Assembly (NCBI RefSeq): GCF_002847015.1
Contig: NZ_CP025085.1
Span: 2,294,001 to 2,358,000, forward strand
Direction of reading: 5' to 3'
Origin: Prodigiosinella confusarubida
GTDB taxonomy: Bacteria > Pseudomonadota > Gammaproteobacteria > Enterobacterales > Enterobacteriaceae
DNA: 64,000 nucleotides
Shown piece after piece: positions 9,412 to 19,549 of this stretch. Each line of letters starts with the position of its first letter. Position 1 is the stretch's first letter. The notes under the pieces were generated by a model, which worked only from the letters and a program-made list of their open reading frames with translations, was not told where the DNA came from and did no database searches. A program made the position numbers and the translations under genes.

Positions 9412-10539
9412 ATGAGTGGGGAAAATTTAATGCTTTCCCATCACGGCGTTAATCGTCGTGATTTTATGAAGTTATGTGCAGCACTCGCCGCAACCATGGG
9501 GTTGACTGATTCAGCTGCGGCAGAAATAGCGCAATCCATTACATCACCGCAGCGTCCACCGGTGATTTGGATTGGTGCTCAGGAGTGTACCGGCTGTACT
9601 GAATCATTATTGCGTTCGACTCACCCGACCGTTGAGACTTTGCTGTTAAATACCATTTCGTTGGAATATCACGAAGTGCTGTCCGCTGCTTTTGGTGAGC
9701 AGGCAGAAGAGAACAAACACCGCGCGATTGAACAATATAAAGGGAAATATGTACTGGTGGTGGATGGTTCGATACCGATAAAAGACGGTGGCATCTACTG
9801 CGTGGTGGCGGGCAAGCCGATTGTCGAACATATCCGTAACGCAGCAGAAAACGCTGCCGCCATCATTGCCATCGGTTCCTGTTCCTCCTGGGGCGGCGTT
9901 CCGGCAACGGGAGGAAACCCGACTGGTGCCGTCAGCTTGCAGGACGTGTTACCGGGTAAAACGGTCATTAACATCCCCGGTTGTCCACCTAATCCACACA
10001 ACTTCCTGGCCACTGTAGCCCATATTATTACCTATCACCGCGCCCCTGCCCTGGATAGTCACAACCGTCCGATGTTCGCCTATGGTCGTTTGATTCATGA
10101 AAACTGTGAACGTCGCCCGCATTTCGACGCCGGTCGTTTCGCCAAAGAGTTTGGTGATGAAGGTCATCGTCAGGGATGGTGTTTATACCATCTGGGCTGT
10201 AAAGGGCCGGAAACCTATGGCAACTGTCCGACGCTGGAGTTCTGCGATATCGGCGGCGGTATCTGGCCGGTAGGGATTGGCCATCCATGTTATGGCTGCA
10301 ACGAAAAAGGGATTGGTTTTACCAAAGGGATTTTCCAGTTGGCTAACGTGGAGAATCCAACGCCACGAGTTGAAAAACCGGCAACTAACAGTCCTGAAGG
10401 TGGACAGAGTTCGGCGACAGCGACCGGGCTTATCGGTGGTGTGCTGGGTGCGGTTGCGGGTGTCAGTCTGATGGCGGTACGCGAACTGGGACGTCAGCAA
10501 AAACAGAAGGATGCCGGAAAATCATCCCGGGAGGATTGA
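9412..10539 (+). CDS. hybO: Hydrogenase-2 small subunit
   Basis: A 375-residue protein very similar to E. coli HybO, the Fe-S small subunit of the membrane-bound [NiFe] hydrogenase-2, which passes electrons from H2 toward quinone at the periplasmic face. It has a twin-arginine signal (NRRDFMKLCAA near residue 15). Cluster ligands occur in ECTGCTES, SCSSWGG, PGCPPNPHN, HLGCKGPETYGNCP and GHPCYGC. A C-terminal hydrophobic helix (GLIGGVLGAVAGVSLMAV) anchors it to the membrane. AGGAG lies 11 bases before the ATG. It is the first gene of the hyb-hyp run, and hybA follows after 3 bases. Confidence 0.95.
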   Translation: MSGENLMLSHHGVNRRDFMKLCAALAATMGLTDSAAAEIAQSITSPQRPPVIWIGAQECTGCTESLLRSTHPTVETLLLNTISLEYHEVLSAAFGEQAEENKHRAIEQYKGKYVLVVDGSIPIKDGGIYCVVAGKPIVEHIRNAAENAAAIIAIGSCSSWGGVPATGGNPTGAVSLQDVLPGKTVINIPGCPPNPHNFLATVAHIITYHRAPALDSHNRPMFAYGRLIHENCERRPHFDAGRFAKEFGDEGHRQGWCLYHLGCKGPETYGNCPTLEFCDIGGGIWPVGIGHPCYGCNEKGIGFTKGIFQLANVENPTPRVEKPATNSPEGGQSSATATGLIGGVLGAVAGVSLMAVRELGRQQKQKDAGKSSRED

Positions 10540-10542
10540 GCC

Positions 10543-11559
10543 GTGAACAGACGCAATTTTTTTAAACTGGCTTCTGCCGGTGCGTTACTGGCCGGCACAC
10601 CGCTGGCCAGTCAGGCGGAGGCGACCAATAAGCCGCCGATCCCTGGCGCACTCGGAATGCTGTATGACTCCACGTTGTGTATCGGCTGCCAGGCATGTGT
10701 GACCAAATGCCAGCAAGTCAACCATCTGGAACACAACCCGGACAGTAAAATTTACACCGGCGGTGCGCCGACCTGGTCCAACAACGACAAACTGAGTCCT
10801 TATACTAATAACATTATCCAGGTATGGAGCTCGGGTGATGGTAAAAACAAGGATCAGGAGCAGAACGGTTATGCTTACATTAAAAAACAGTGTATGCACT
10901 GCGTTGATCCTAATTGTGTGTCGGTGTGTCCGGTTTCCGCATTAAAGAAAGATCCAAAAACCGGTGTGGTGCACTATGACCCTGACATCTGTACCGGGTG
11001 TCGCTACTGCATGGTGGCCTGTCCGTTCGATGTGCCGAAATATGACTATGAAAATCCGTTCGGCAAAATTCATAAATGCGAATTATGCAATCAGCCCGGT
11101 GTTGAGCGCCTGGATAAAGGCGGCATGCCTGGGTGTGTTGAAGTCTGTCCTACCGGCGCGGTGATTTACGGTACTCGTGAGGATCTGCTGGCAGAGGCCA
11201 AACGCCGTTTGGCACTCAATCCGGGTGATGAGTATCACTATCCGCGTCAGATGTTGGATAAAAACGATACCTATCTGCACGCCGTGCCGAAATATGATCG
11301 CTATGTCTATGGTGAAAAAGAAGCTGGCGGCACGCAGGTACTGGTGTTGGCGGGTGTACCTTACCAGAATCTGGACTTGCCAAAACTGGATGAGCTTTCT
11401 ACCGGAGAACGTTCCGAGCATATTCAACACACGCTGTATAAAGGCATGGTGCTACCACTGGCGTTATTAGCCGGGATTTCCGTACTGGTCCATCGCAATA
11501 CCCGTGAAGACAGGCAGGACCATGATAAGTCACAGGAGGACGATCATGACGGCGCATAA
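10543..11559 (+). CDS. hybA: Hydrogenase-2 ferredoxin-like electron carrier
   Basis: A 338-residue Fe-S protein of the HybA type. It has a GTG start, a twin-arginine motif NRRNFFKLA at the very N-terminus, and four groups of cysteine ligands: [39 protein letters not shown], and CELC with [10 protein letters not shown] hydrophobic segment near the C-terminus ([15 protein letters not shown]) would anchor it in the membrane. HybA is needed for electron transfer between the hydrogenase dimer and the membrane subunit HybB. The 3' end overlaps the hybB start by 14 bases, which suggests translational coupling. Confidence 0.95.
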   Translation: MNRRNFFKLASAGALLAGTPLASQAEATNKPPIPGALGMLYDSTLCIGCQACVTKCQQVNHLEHNPDSKIYTGGAPTWSNNDKLSPYTNNIIQVWSSGDGKNKDQEQNGYAYIKKQCMHCVDPNCVSVCPVSALKKDPKTGVVHYDPDICTGCRYCMVACPFDVPKYDYENPFGKIHKCELCNQPGVERLDKGGMPGCVEVCPTGAVIYGTREDLLAEAKRRLALNPGDEYHYPRQMLDKNDTYLHAVPKYDRYVYGEKEAGGTQVLVLAGVPYQNLDLPKLDELSTGERSEHIQHTLYKGMVLPLALLAGISVLVHRNTREDRQDHDKSQEDDHDGA

Positions 11560-12745
11560 AGCAAGTCCGTTGGGTGGGCGCCTGGTCAGTTGGCCCGTGA
11601 TGCTGCTAGCACCGTTTGTGGTGATCTGTGCGGTGCTTATTCTCAAACGTCTGGTGTTGGGGCTTGGCTCGGTGGCTGACCTGAATGGCGGGTATCCGTG
11701 GGGGATCTGGATCTCCTTCGACCTGCTGGTCGGAACCGGGTTCGCCTGTGGTGGCTGGGCGTTGGCCTGGGCGGTATATGTCTTTAACCGTGGTCAATAC
11801 CATCCATTGGTACGCCCGGCGCTGCTGGCCAGCCTGTTTGGCTATTCGTTGGGGGGGCTGTCCATCACCATTGATGTCGGACGTTACTGGAATTTACCGT
11901 ACTTCTTCATTCCCGGTTTCTTCAACACCTCATCGGTGCTGTTTGAAACAGCGGTCTGTATGACCATCTACATCGGGGTGATGGCCCTGGAGTTTGCGCC
12001 GGTCATCATGGAGCGCTTTGGCTGGAAGGTTTCGCTCCAGCGGATGAATAAAGTGATGTTCTTTATCATCGCGCTGGGGGCGTTACTGCCGACCATGCAC
12101 CAGTCCTCAATGGGGTCGCTGATGATTGCCGCCGGTTATAAAGTGCACCCGCTGTGGCAGAGTTATGAACTGTTGCCGCTGTTGTCTCTGTTGACCGCCT
12201 TTATCATGGGATTCTCGATTGTTATTTTCGAAGGCTCGCTGGTGCAGGCGGGGCTGAAAGGACGGGGACCGGATGAAAAAGTGCTGTTTAACCGGTTGGC
12301 ACGCGTCACCGATGTATTGGTGTTACTGTTTCTGGTGGTGCGTTTCGGCGAAATTTTCTGGCACCACAAGACCCGTTATCTGCTGGCATTTGATCGCTAC
12401 TCCATCATGTTCTGGTGTGAATCGGCACTGATGCTGTTCCCGCTGCTGATGTTCCGTCTGGAGCGTTGTCGCCGCGACTCGCGCTGTCTGTTCATCGGCG
12501 CAGTCAGTATGTTATTCGGCGCCGCTTTGTGGCGATTGAGCTATTCGCTGCTGGCATTCAATCCTGGTGGTGGTTACCACTATTTTCCTAAAGCGCAGGA
12601 AATTCTGATTTCCATCGGTTTCGTAGCGATTGAAATCTGCGCATACATCTTGTTAATCCGCCTGCTGCCGGTACTTCCCGCGCTGGAAGGCGTTCATAAG
12701 AATCATCAGGCCGAGGTAAAGCATGAGCCAACGCATCACCATTGA
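11546..12745 (+). CDS. hybB: Hydrogenase-2 integral membrane subunit (NrfD/PsrC family)
   Basis: A membrane protein of about 399 residues with roughly ten hydrophobic segments and no haem-binding pattern, like E. coli HybB. Conserved stretches include [37 protein letters not shown] and [15 protein letters not shown]. It exchanges electrons with the quinone pool. ATG at 11546 follows AGGAGGA and gives an N-terminus like the E. coli one; an ATG at 11504 in the same frame is less likely. The 3' end overlaps hybC by 23 bases and encodes a His-rich tail (THHH). Confidence 0.94.
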   Translation: MTAHKASPLGGRLVSWPVMLLAPFVVICAVLILKRLVLGLGSVADLNGGYPWGIWISFDLLVGTGFACGGWALAWAVYVFNRGQYHPLVRPALLASLFGYSLGGLSITIDVGRYWNLPYFFIPGFFNTSSVLFETAVCMTIYIGVMALEFAPVIMERFGWKVSLQRMNKVMFFIIALGALLPTMHQSSMGSLMIAAGYKVHPLWQSYELLPLLSLLTAFIMGFSIVIFEGSLVQAGLKGRGPDEKVLFNRLARVTDVLVLLFLVVRFGEIFWHHKTRYLLAFDRYSIMFWCESALMLFPLLMFRLERCRRDSRCLFIGAVSMLFGAALWRLSYSLLAFNPGGGYHYFPKAQEILISIGFVAIEICAYILLIRLLPVLPALEGVHKNHQAEVKHEPTHHH

Positions 12746-14429
12746 TCCCATCACCCGCATTGAAGGGCATCTGCGCATTGATTGCGAAATTGAAAACGGG
12801 AAAGTCACCAAAGCCTGGTCATCCGGCACGATGTGGCGCGGCATGGAAGAGATCGTTAAGGGCCGCGATCCACGTGATGCCTGGATTATTGTGCAACGTA
12901 TCTGTGGCGTATGTACCACGGTGCACGCGATTGCTTCTGTACGTGCAGTAGAAAATGCATTGGGTCTGAACGTACCGGTTAATGCGCAATACATCCGTAA
13001 CCTGATTCTGGCGTCACATAGTATTCACGATCATATCGTGCATTTTTATCAACTTTCCGCGCTGGATTGGGTGGACATCACCTCGGCACTGAAAGCCGAT
13101 CCGCAAAAAGCGGCCGATCTGTTGAAAGGATTGTCTGCGTGGCCACTCAATAGCGCCGCGGAATTTGCCAAAGTGCAGCAGAAGCTGAAGGATCTGGTCG
13201 CCAGTGGGCAACTAGGGATCTTTGCCAACGGTTACTGGGGACACCCGGCGATGGCATTGCCACCGGAAGTCAATCTGATTGCCGTGGCGCACTATCTACA
13301 GGCGTTGGAATGCCAGCGTGACGCCAACCGGATTGTGGCGATTCTGGGGGGTAAATCACCACATATCCAGAATCTGGCAGTGGGTGGCGTTGCCAACCCC
13401 ATTAATCTGGATTCGCCAAGTGTGCTCAATCTTGAGCGTCTGATGTATGTGAAAAGCTTTATTGACCGGCTGGGGGATTTCATCGAGCAGGTTTATAAAG
13501 TGGACTGTGCCGTTATTGCGGCCTATTACCCACAATGGTTGACGTTGGGTCGTGGGGCTGATCACTATCTGAGCGTGCCGGAATTGCCGACCGATGACAA
13601 GGGCGGTAGCTTCCTGCTGGCGGGGGGCTACATTGAAAGCGGCAATCCTTCCACCTTCCGGCCGATTACCAGTCATAACGATCGGTTCCTGATCGATGGC
13701 ATCAAGGAGAGTGGTAAGCACGCCTGGTACAAGGATGACGAACCACTGGCGCCGTGGGAAGGACTCACCCGTCCTGATTACACTGGCTGGCAGGAGGATG
13801 GGAAATACTCCTGGGTGAAATCACCGACGTTCTACGGCAACACGGTGGAAGTAGGGCCACTGGCCTGGTTGTTATGCAGTCTGGCTGCCAAACACAAGGA
13901 TACAGAAACCCATTTCGCACAGCTTGGCGCTGCTTACCGGAAACTCAGTGGCCGCACGCTGGAAGAGAAACAACTGCACTCCACATTGGGCCGTGTGATT
14001 GGTCGCACCATACACTGTTGCGTGTTGAAGGATACGCTGGCACACCAATGGCAGGCGTTGGTAACCAACATTGGCAAAGGTGATCATGAGACCTTCATTA
14101 AGCCGGATTTTTCTCCGGATACCGAGTTCCGCGGCGTTGGTTTCGGCGAAATGCCACGCGGTATGTTGTCGCACTGGGTGGTGTTCAAAAACGGCAAGAT
14201 AACCAACTATCAGGCGGTTGTGCCATCGACCTGGACCTCCAGTCCGCGTAACTATGAAGATAAAGCGGGTCCGTATGAACAATCACTGGTGGGAACGCCA
14301 GTGGCCGATCCGCATAAACCGTTGGAAGTAGTTCGTACCATTCACTCGTTTGACCCTTGCATGTCCTGTGCGGTGCACGTGGTGGATACGGTAAACGGCA
14401 ATGAAGTCACACGGGTGAAGGTGCTGTAA
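12723..14429 (+). CDS. hybC: Hydrogenase-2 large (catalytic) subunit
   Basis: A 568-residue [NiFe] hydrogenase large subunit. The Ni-Fe ligands sit at C61 and C64 (RICGVC) and at C546 and C549 (DPCMSCAVH), the same positions as I recall for E. coli HybC. The 16 residues after H552 form the C-terminal extension that the HybD protease removes once nickel is inserted. The protein has no export signal of its own and should be co-exported with HybO through the Tat system. Its stop overlaps the hybD start (TAATG). Confidence 0.96.
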   Translation: MSQRITIDPITRIEGHLRIDCEIENGKVTKAWSSGTMWRGMEEIVKGRDPRDAWIIVQRICGVCTTVHAIASVRAVENALGLNVPVNAQYIRNLILASHSIHDHIVHFYQLSALDWVDITSALKADPQKAADLLKGLSAWPLNSAAEFAKVQQKLKDLVASGQLGIFANGYWGHPAMALPPEVNLIAVAHYLQALECQRDANRIVAILGGKSPHIQNLAVGGVANPINLDSPSVLNLERLMYVKSFIDRLGDFIEQVYKVDCAVIAAYYPQWLTLGRGADHYLSVPELPTDDKGGSFLLAGGYIESGNPSTFRPITSHNDRFLIDGIKESGKHAWYKDDEPLAPWEGLTRPDYTGWQEDGKYSWVKSPTFYGNTVEVGPLAWLLCSLAAKHKDTETHFAQLGAAYRKLSGRTLEEKQLHSTLGRVIGRTIHCCVLKDTLAHQWQALVTNIGKGDHETFIKPDFSPDTEFRGVGFGEMPRGMLSHWVVFKNGKITNYQAVVPSTWTSSPRNYEDKAGPYEQSLVGTPVADPHKPLEVVRTIHSFDPCMSCAVHVVDTVNGNEVTRVKVL

Positions 14430-14929
14430 TGAATATACTGGTGTTGGGGATAGGTAATCTGTTGCTGAGCGATGAAGCTATCGGTGTGCGTATTATTGAG
14501 GCGTTGGAACAGCGCTTCATATTTACGCCCGCCATCGATATTGAGGATGGTGGCACGTCGGGGATGGAGCTGCTTGAAACCATGGCTGACCGTGATCACC
14601 TGATTGTCGCGGATGCGGTGCTGACGGGAAACGCGCCGGGAAACGTGGTGGTACTACACGATGACGAAGTACCGGCGCTGTTTACCCGCAAAATATCCCC
14701 GCACCAGTTAGGCCTCTCCGATGTATTGATGGCACTGCGACTTACCGGTGAGTTCCCGAAACAACTCACGCTGGTGGGCGTAGAACCTGACTCGTTGGCG
14801 CCAGGGATTGGGTTATCTGCTACGGCGACAGCGGCGATAGAGTCGGCGTTGCTGCATATTGTCGCCGCATTACGGCTCGGTGGTGTGACAGTGACTGAGC
14901 GTCAATGCAGTGAGGTGCCTTGTGAGTAA
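14429..14929 (+). CDS. hybD: Hydrogenase-2 maturation endopeptidase
   Basis: A 166-residue protein of the HybD/HyaD protease family that trims the HybC precursor after nickel insertion. The N-terminal GIGNLLLSDEAIGVR contains the glutamate (and, with DAVL near residue 62, an acidic residue) that senses nickel in the family; HQLGLSD near residue 93 supplies the histidine ligand. The start overlaps the hybC stop by one base. The end overlaps hybE. Confidence 0.94.
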   Translation: MNILVLGIGNLLLSDEAIGVRIIEALEQRFIFTPAIDIEDGGTSGMELLETMADRDHLIVADAVLTGNAPGNVVVLHDDEVPALFTRKISPHQLGLSDVLMALRLTGEFPKQLTLVGVEPDSLAPGIGLSATATAAIESALLHIVAALRLGGVTVTERQCSEVPCE

Positions 14930-15476
14930 TATGGGAAATCCTGAACACAGTGCTGCGTTGGTGGGCGATCAACACACTATGCCGGGTGAGCGCAAAGAAA
15001 ATTCACTTATTCCGGTGCATGATCATCATCCGGCGGCCTGGCTGGAAGCCATATTTACCCGGATAGCGCAGGAAAAAATGCAGTCACTGCCTTTTTATCG
15101 GGCGGCAGTTCCGGTCCGGGCCTGCGGTTTTACCCTATTTGAACACCAATGGTTCGGTTGTCTGCTGACGCCCTGGATGATGAGTCTGCTGGTGTTGCCC
15201 GGTCCGCAACAGGACTGGCCGAGGCGTACTCTGGCAGAGCGTCTGGCGTTGAGTCTGCCGTGTGGTAATGTCAATTTTATCGTCGGTGAAATGGACGATG
15301 GCATTCAGTATCTCTCCTGTTCGCTGATGTCGCCGATAGATTCGGCATTAAGCGGAGAGCAGGCGATACAACTGGCGGAGCAAAGTGCCAAAATGGCGCT
15401 GTCCCTGCCAGTGACGGATGGTGAAGTACCGCAGAATCTTGGCCGACGAGCGCTGTTCAGCCTAAATCGGAGTTAG
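14922..15476 (+). CDS. hybE: Hydrogenase-2 assembly chaperone
   Basis: A protein of about 184 residues similar to E. coli HybE, a cytoplasmic chaperone that holds the small subunit back from Tat export until assembly is complete. Family features are FTLFEHQWFGCLLTPWMMS, LPGPQQDWP, LPCGNVNFIVGE and QYLSCSLMSP. The start is uncertain: GTG at 14922 gives VSNMGNPEH, and another GTG at 14910 is in frame. The N-terminus is about 20 residues longer than in E. coli. It overlaps hybD and precedes hypA by 4 bases. Confidence 0.9.
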   Translation: MSNMGNPEHSAALVGDQHTMPGERKENSLIPVHDHHPAAWLEAIFTRIAQEKMQSLPFYRAAVPVRACGFTLFEHQWFGCLLTPWMMSLLVLPGPQQDWPRRTLAERLALSLPCGNVNFIVGEMDDGIQYLSCSLMSPIDSALSGEQAIQLAEQSAKMALSLPVTDGEVPQNLGRRALFSLNRS

Positions 15477-15480
15477 CAGC

Positions 15481-15822
15481 ATGCATGAGATTTCCATGTG
15501 CTACAACGCGCTGGAACTGATTGAACAACAGGCCCGTCAGCATGGCGCACGGAAAGTAAAAGAAGTGTGGCTGGAGATTGGGGCGTTGTCCTGTATTGAA
15601 GAAAGCGCGCTGCGCTTTTGTTTTGAATCCGTATGCCGTCAGACGATGGCGGATGGCTGTGAACTGCATTTGCAGGTGCAGCCTGCGCGCGCCTGGTGTT
15701 GGGAGTGTAGCGAGATAGTCGAAATCACGCAGCATGACGCTGGGTGTCCGCGTTGCGGCAGCTATAATTTACGCGTTGATGGCGGTGACAGTTTGCAGAT
15801 AAAACAGCTCGCCATTGAGTGA
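15481..15822 (+). CDS. hypA: Hydrogenase nickel incorporation protein HypA/HybF
   Basis: A 113-residue metallochaperone. The start MHEISM carries the N-terminal amine and His2 nickel site of the family. A zinc site follows near residues 73-93 as CWEC and CPRC. It works with HypB to deliver nickel to the HybC precursor. In E. coli the hydrogenase-2 operon carries the paralogue hybF; here one gene would serve both names. Confidence 0.94.
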   Translation: MHEISMCYNALELIEQQARQHGARKVKEVWLEIGALSCIEESALRFCFESVCRQTMADGCELHLQVQPARAWCWECSEIVEITQHDAGCPRCGSYNLRVDGGDSLQIKQLAIE

Positions 15823-15830
15823 CCACTTGT

Positions 15831-15848
15831 CCCGGAATGCTTGCCGGG
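15831..15848 (+). other. Small intercistronic hairpin between hypA and hypB
   Basis: CCCGG pairs with CCGGG around an 8-base loop just after the hypA stop. No T-run follows. The hypB ribosome site GGGAGGAA is about 40 bases further on, so this more likely shapes the message than ends it. Confidence 0.4.
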
Positions 15849-15899
15849 CAAAAACGAAAAGTGTCAGAAACGGTTTTGTAACCGGGAGGAATTATCCCT

Positions 15900-16949
15900 A
15901 TGTGTACCACATGCGGTTGCGGTGAAGGGGAGAGCAGAATAGAAGGCGATGAACCCCTTCATTCACATGATCACCATCATGAACATGCTCACGAACACAC
16001 CCATTCTCATCCCAATACTCACTCACATCAGCACCATCATGCTCACGGGCATCATGATCATCACCATGATGAGGGTGAGGCGCGTTATGTCATTATTCAT
16101 CATCATCACTATTACCATCAGGGCGACGTCAATCACTATTACTATGCCGCGCCGTCTGCGGAGCCGGTTGCTGCTCCGGTAGTGACCCGTGTGTCCGCCG
16201 CGCCGGATGAAGAAGACGTGTTCCAGCCAACAGTTGATCAGCAGGATTTGCATTACGGTCAGGGAGTGGCGGGGACTCATGCACCAGGTATTGGCCAGCA
16301 ACGTCTGCTAAAGATTGAAATGGATGTCCTGAGTAAAAACAATCATCTGGCGGAACATAATCGGGAACACTTTGCGGAGCAGAATATTCTGGTGTTGAAT
16401 CTGGTCTCCAGTCCCGGTTCCGGCAAGACCACCTTGCTTACCAGCACGCTTCATCTGTTGCAGGATCATCTGCCCTGTGCGGTGATTGAAGGTGATCAGC
16501 AAACGACCAATGATGCCGAGCGTATCCGTGCGACTGGAGTGAACGCCATTCAAGTCAATACCGGTAAAGGCTGCCATCTGGATGCGCAGATGGTGCATGA
16601 CGCGGCACATCGTCTGCAACTGCCGGACAACAGTCTGCTGTTTATCGAAAACGTTGGTAATTTAGTGTGCCCAGCCAGCTTCGACCTTGGTGAGCGGCAT
16701 AAAGTGGCAGTCCTTTCAGTAACGGAAGGCGAAGACAAGCCGCTGAAATACCCACATATGTTTGCAGCGGCATCACTGATGATTATCAATAAGATCGACC
16801 TGTTGCCATATTTGGACTTTAATCTGGAAGATTGTGTGGCCAATGCTCGCCGGGTGAACCCGGAGATTCAGGTCATTGCCTTGTCTGCCCGTACCGGAGA
16901 GGGGATGGACGAATGGTTGGCCTGGCTGGAGGGACAACTATGTGCTTAG
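15900..16949 (+). CDS. hypB: Hydrogenase nickel incorporation GTPase HypB, extended His-rich form
   Basis: A 349-residue GTPase that drives nickel insertion. The N-terminus MCTTCGCG holds the CxxCGC high-affinity nickel motif. Residues ~20-80 are extraordinarily histidine-rich (runs such as [15 protein letters not shown] and IIHHHHYYH), which suggests a nickel storage or buffering function. The GTPase core has [11 protein letters not shown] near residue 170, a GDQQT switch, and NKID near 300. E. coli HypB is about 290 residues and lacks the long His region. GGGAGGAA precedes the ATG, and the stop overlaps hypC by 10 bases. Confidence 0.95.
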   Translation: MCTTCGCGEGESRIEGDEPLHSHDHHHEHAHEHTHSHPNTHSHQHHHAHGHHDHHHDEGEARYVIIHHHHYYHQGDVNHYYYAAPSAEPVAAPVVTRVSAAPDEEDVFQPTVDQQDLHYGQGVAGTHAPGIGQQRLLKIEMDVLSKNNHLAEHNREHFAEQNILVLNLVSSPGSGKTTLLTSTLHLLQDHLPCAVIEGDQQTTNDAERIRATGVNAIQVNTGKGCHLDAQMVHDAAHRLQLPDNSLLFIENVGNLVCPASFDLGERHKVAVLSVTEGEDKPLKYPHMFAAASLMIINKIDLLPYLDFNLEDCVANARRVNPEIQVIALSARTGEGMDEWLAWLEGQLCA

Positions 16950-17227
16950 GTGTCCCCGGTAAAGTGACCTCGGTAGGTGAAGATATTCATCAGCCTGCCT
17001 GGGTGGATGTGTGTGGCGTACAACGTGCGGTGAATATCGCGTTGGTGTGTGAAGGTGAGCCTTCTGCGTTGGTGGGACAGTGGGTGCTGGTACATGTCGG
17101 TTTCGCTATGAGCTTGCTGGATGAACAGGAGGCTCAGGATACGTTGGAGGCGTTGCAGTCAATGCAGGCTGTCGGACTGGAACTGGATGAAGTACGGCAA
17201 ACGGGAGCCATTTATGCAGTACGTTGA
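16940..17227 (+). CDS. hypC: Hydrogenase maturation chaperone HypC/HybG
   Basis: A 95-residue protein beginning MCLGVPGKV, with the N-terminal Cys2 that carries the iron-ligand assembly together with HypD. It escorts the HybC precursor, the role HybG plays in E. coli; no second hypC/hybG copy is seen in the cluster. ATG at 16940 overlaps the hypB stop and puts Cys at position 2, which fixes the start. A longer in-frame extension back to 16832 lies inside hypB and is rejected. The 3' end overlaps hypD by 14 bases. Confidence 0.94.
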   Translation: MCLGVPGKVTSVGEDIHQPAWVDVCGVQRAVNIALVCEGEPSALVGQWVLVHVGFAMSLLDEQEAQDTLEALQSMQAVGLELDEVRQTGAIYAVR

Positions 17228-18329
17228 TGAATTCCGTGATCCTGAATTAGCCAAAGCGATATTGCAGCGCATTCAGGCATTGGTGGCGGATATGCCGCAA
17301 CTGAAGACGCGACCACTACAGTTAATGGAAGTCTGTGGGGGGCATACTCATGCCATCTTCAAATTTGGGCTGGATCGGCTGTTGCCACCAGAAATCGAGT
17401 TTGTTCATGGACCGGGCTGTCCGGTGTGTGTATTACCGATGGGGCGTATTGATGCCTGTCTGGAGATTGCCGCCCATCCAGACGTGATTTTCTGCACATT
17501 TGGCGATGCGATGCGCGTCCCGGGCCGCAACGGCTCATTGCTGGATGCCCGTTGTCACGGCGCGGATATCCGGGTTGTCTATTCGCCGCTGGATGCGTTG
17601 GTGTTGGCGGAAAAAAATCCTGACCGGCAGGTGGTGTTCTTTGGACTGGGATTTGAAACCACCATGCCCAGTTCGGCGCTGACGTTGCAGCAGGCGAAAC
17701 GGCGTGGTATCAAAAATTTCACGTTATTTTGTCAGCACATCACCATTATTCCGACGCTGCGCAGTCTACTGCAACAGCCCGATTTGCGTATCGACGGCTT
17801 TCTGGCGCCAGGTCATGTCAGTATGGTCATCGGCGCGTATCCTTACCAACCGCTGTGTGACCAGTTCCATAAACCGTTTGTCGTGACTGGTTTCGAGCCG
17901 CTGGATATTTTGCAGGCGTTGCTGATGCTGGTGCAACAGTTGCACGATGAACGCTGCGTGGTGGAAAATCAATACCGCCGAATTGTGCCGGATAATGGCA
18001 ATCCGCTGGCCCAGCAGGCGATGGATGAGGTGTTTGAGGTCAAAGCCAGTAGCGAATGGCGTGGTCTGGGTGAAATTGCCTTGTCTGGTATGCAACTGCG
18101 TGAAAGCTATGCCGCTTTCGATGCTGAGCGACGCTTCATGCCGAAGCAACAGGATGTGGCGGATGAACCGCTTTCCCGCTGTGGTGATGTGTTGACCGGA
18201 CGCTGCAAACCGGGTGATTGCCCGTTGTTTGGTCAGCGGTGTACACCACAGAACGCCATTGGTGCGCTGATGGTGTCTTCCGAAGGAGCATGTGCTGCTT
18301 ATTATCAATACCGCCGGGAGTGTGCCTGA
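17214..18329 (+). CDS. hypD: Hydrogenase maturation Fe-S protein HypD
   Basis: A 371-residue scaffold protein on which Fe(CN)2CO is built. Motifs are [50 protein letters not shown] and [10 protein letters not shown]-terminal [4Fe-4S] region reads [22 protein letters not shown] at 17214 gives the [11 protein letters not shown] start matching E. coli MRFVDEYR; the open frame reaches back to 17121 inside hypC. The stop overlaps the hypE start (TGATG). Confidence 0.95.
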   Translation: MQYVDEFRDPELAKAILQRIQALVADMPQLKTRPLQLMEVCGGHTHAIFKFGLDRLLPPEIEFVHGPGCPVCVLPMGRIDACLEIAAHPDVIFCTFGDAMRVPGRNGSLLDARCHGADIRVVYSPLDALVLAEKNPDRQVVFFGLGFETTMPSSALTLQQAKRRGIKNFTLFCQHITIIPTLRSLLQQPDLRIDGFLAPGHVSMVIGAYPYQPLCDQFHKPFVVTGFEPLDILQALLMLVQQLHDERCVVENQYRRIVPDNGNPLAQQAMDEVFEVKASSEWRGLGEIALSGMQLRESYAAFDAERRFMPKQQDVADEPLSRCGDVLTGRCKPGDCPLFGQRCTPQNAIGALMVSSEGACAAYYQYRRECA

Positions 18330-19357
18330 TGACGACAGTAGTTCAGCCTAAAGAGATCACGCTGGCCCATGGCAGCGGCGGTCAGGCGATGCAGCAGTTA
18401 ATTGAGAGTCTGTTTTTACAAGCGTTTGATAATCCATTGTTGGGGCAACGGGAAGATCAGGCGCGTTTGCCGCTGGCGCCGTTGGCCAGTGCCGGTGACC
18501 GGCTGGCGTTTACGACTGACAGCTATGTGATTGATCCAATCTTTTTCCCCGGTGGTGACATTGGCAAGCTGGCGGTATGTGGTACGGCCAATGACGTTGC
18601 CGTCAGTGGCGCCAAACCGCTTTACCTTTCCTGTGGTTTTATTATTGAGGAAGGGCTTAGCGGTGAAACATTGGTTCGCATCGTCAACTCGATGGCGCAA
18701 ACGGCGCGGGAAGCCGGTATTCAGATTGTGACCGGTGATACTAAAGTGGTGCCGCGTGGTGCTGCCGATAAAATTTTCATCAATACGGCTGGTATTGGTG
18801 TGATTCCGACGGACGTGCGCTGGGGGACCAGTGAAATCCGTCCCGGAGATAAGATTATTGTCAGTGGAACGCTGGGGGATCACGGCGCTACCATCCTCAA
18901 TCTACGTGAGAATCTGGGGCTGGAAGCGGAGTTAACCAGCGATTGCGCGGTACTGGAACCGATGATTGCTCCGCTGCGACAGATTGATGGCGTGCGTGCG
19001 CTGCGTGATGCCACCCGCGGTGGTGTGACGGCTATTTTGCACGAGTATGCGCAGGCCAGTGGCTGTGGCATGGAGGTACTGGAAAGCACGATCCCGGTGA
19101 AACCGGCAGTGCGTGGTATCTGTGAGCTATTGGGACTGGAAGCGCTGAATTTCGCCAATGAAGGCAAGCTGGTGCTGGTGGTTTCACCCGAGGCCGAAAA
19201 CGCGGTACTGGATGCGTTGCGTGCTCATCCGCTGGGGCGTGATGCCACCACGATAGGTAGCGTGACAGAGAAAAAGCAGGTCCGTCTGTGTGGGGTATTC
19301 GGCGCGACTCGTCTGCTGGATTTACCGCACAGTGAGCCGATGCCGAGAATTTGCTAG
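18329..19357 (+). CDS. hypE: Hydrogenase maturation protein HypE (carbamoyl dehydratase)
   Basis: A 342-residue ATP-dependent enzyme of the PurM-like fold. It converts the carbamoyl group, which HypF attaches to its C-terminal cysteine, into the thiocyanate used for the iron cyanide ligands. The C-terminus is PRIC, with the essential terminal Cys in place. LAHGSGGQAMQQLI, GTANDVAVSGAKP and VTGDTKVVPRG are conserved. ATG at 18329 overlaps the hypD stop; the frame is open further upstream inside hypD, but that extension is not used. Confidence 0.95.
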   Translation: MTTVVQPKEITLAHGSGGQAMQQLIESLFLQAFDNPLLGQREDQARLPLAPLASAGDRLAFTTDSYVIDPIFFPGGDIGKLAVCGTANDVAVSGAKPLYLSCGFIIEEGLSGETLVRIVNSMAQTAREAGIQIVTGDTKVVPRGAADKIFINTAGIGVIPTDVRWGTSEIRPGDKIIVSGTLGDHGATILNLRENLGLEAELTSDCAVLEPMIAPLRQIDGVRALRDATRGGVTAILHEYAQASGCGMEVLESTIPVKPAVRGICELLGLEALNFANEGKLVLVVSPEAENAVLDALRAHPLGRDATTIGSVTEKKQVRLCGVFGATRLLDLPHSEPMPRIC

Positions 19358-19441
19358 TGTCCTTAATTTCTGGGCTATCAAAAAAGTGTCTTTCCATTGT
19401 TTATGCGCTTAATCCGTGGTTTTTTCTGACGTAATCGGGTT

Positions 19442-19469
19442 CTGGGGCGGAGGTGGCTGACCGCCCCAG
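19442..19469 (+). other. GC-rich hairpin in the hypE-hypF gap
   Basis: CTGGGGCGG pairs perfectly with CCGCCCCAG around a 10-base loop, in the 192-base gap before hypF. No T-run follows, so it may be an attenuating or stabilising structure rather than a full terminator. The gap is the longest within the hyb-hyp run. Confidence 0.5.
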
Positions 19470-19549
19470 GCTGGACGTAAACCGGATAGTTTTGGGAGAC
19501 ACAGGATTTTTTAGCGTTCAACATTATTTACGGTGCCCACAGACTCTCT

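Noticed and set aside
15949-16182. Met/Ile/Thr-rich frame overlapping the start of hypB
   Set aside because: It is the out-of-frame reading of the CAT/CAC histidine codons of hypB.
17766-18308. 180-codon frame antisense to hypD
   Set aside because: Shadow of hypD; no ribosome site or motif.
19358-19400. Possible repeat element after hypE
   Set aside because: The sequence after the stop did not match the palindromic family or any second copy in the window.
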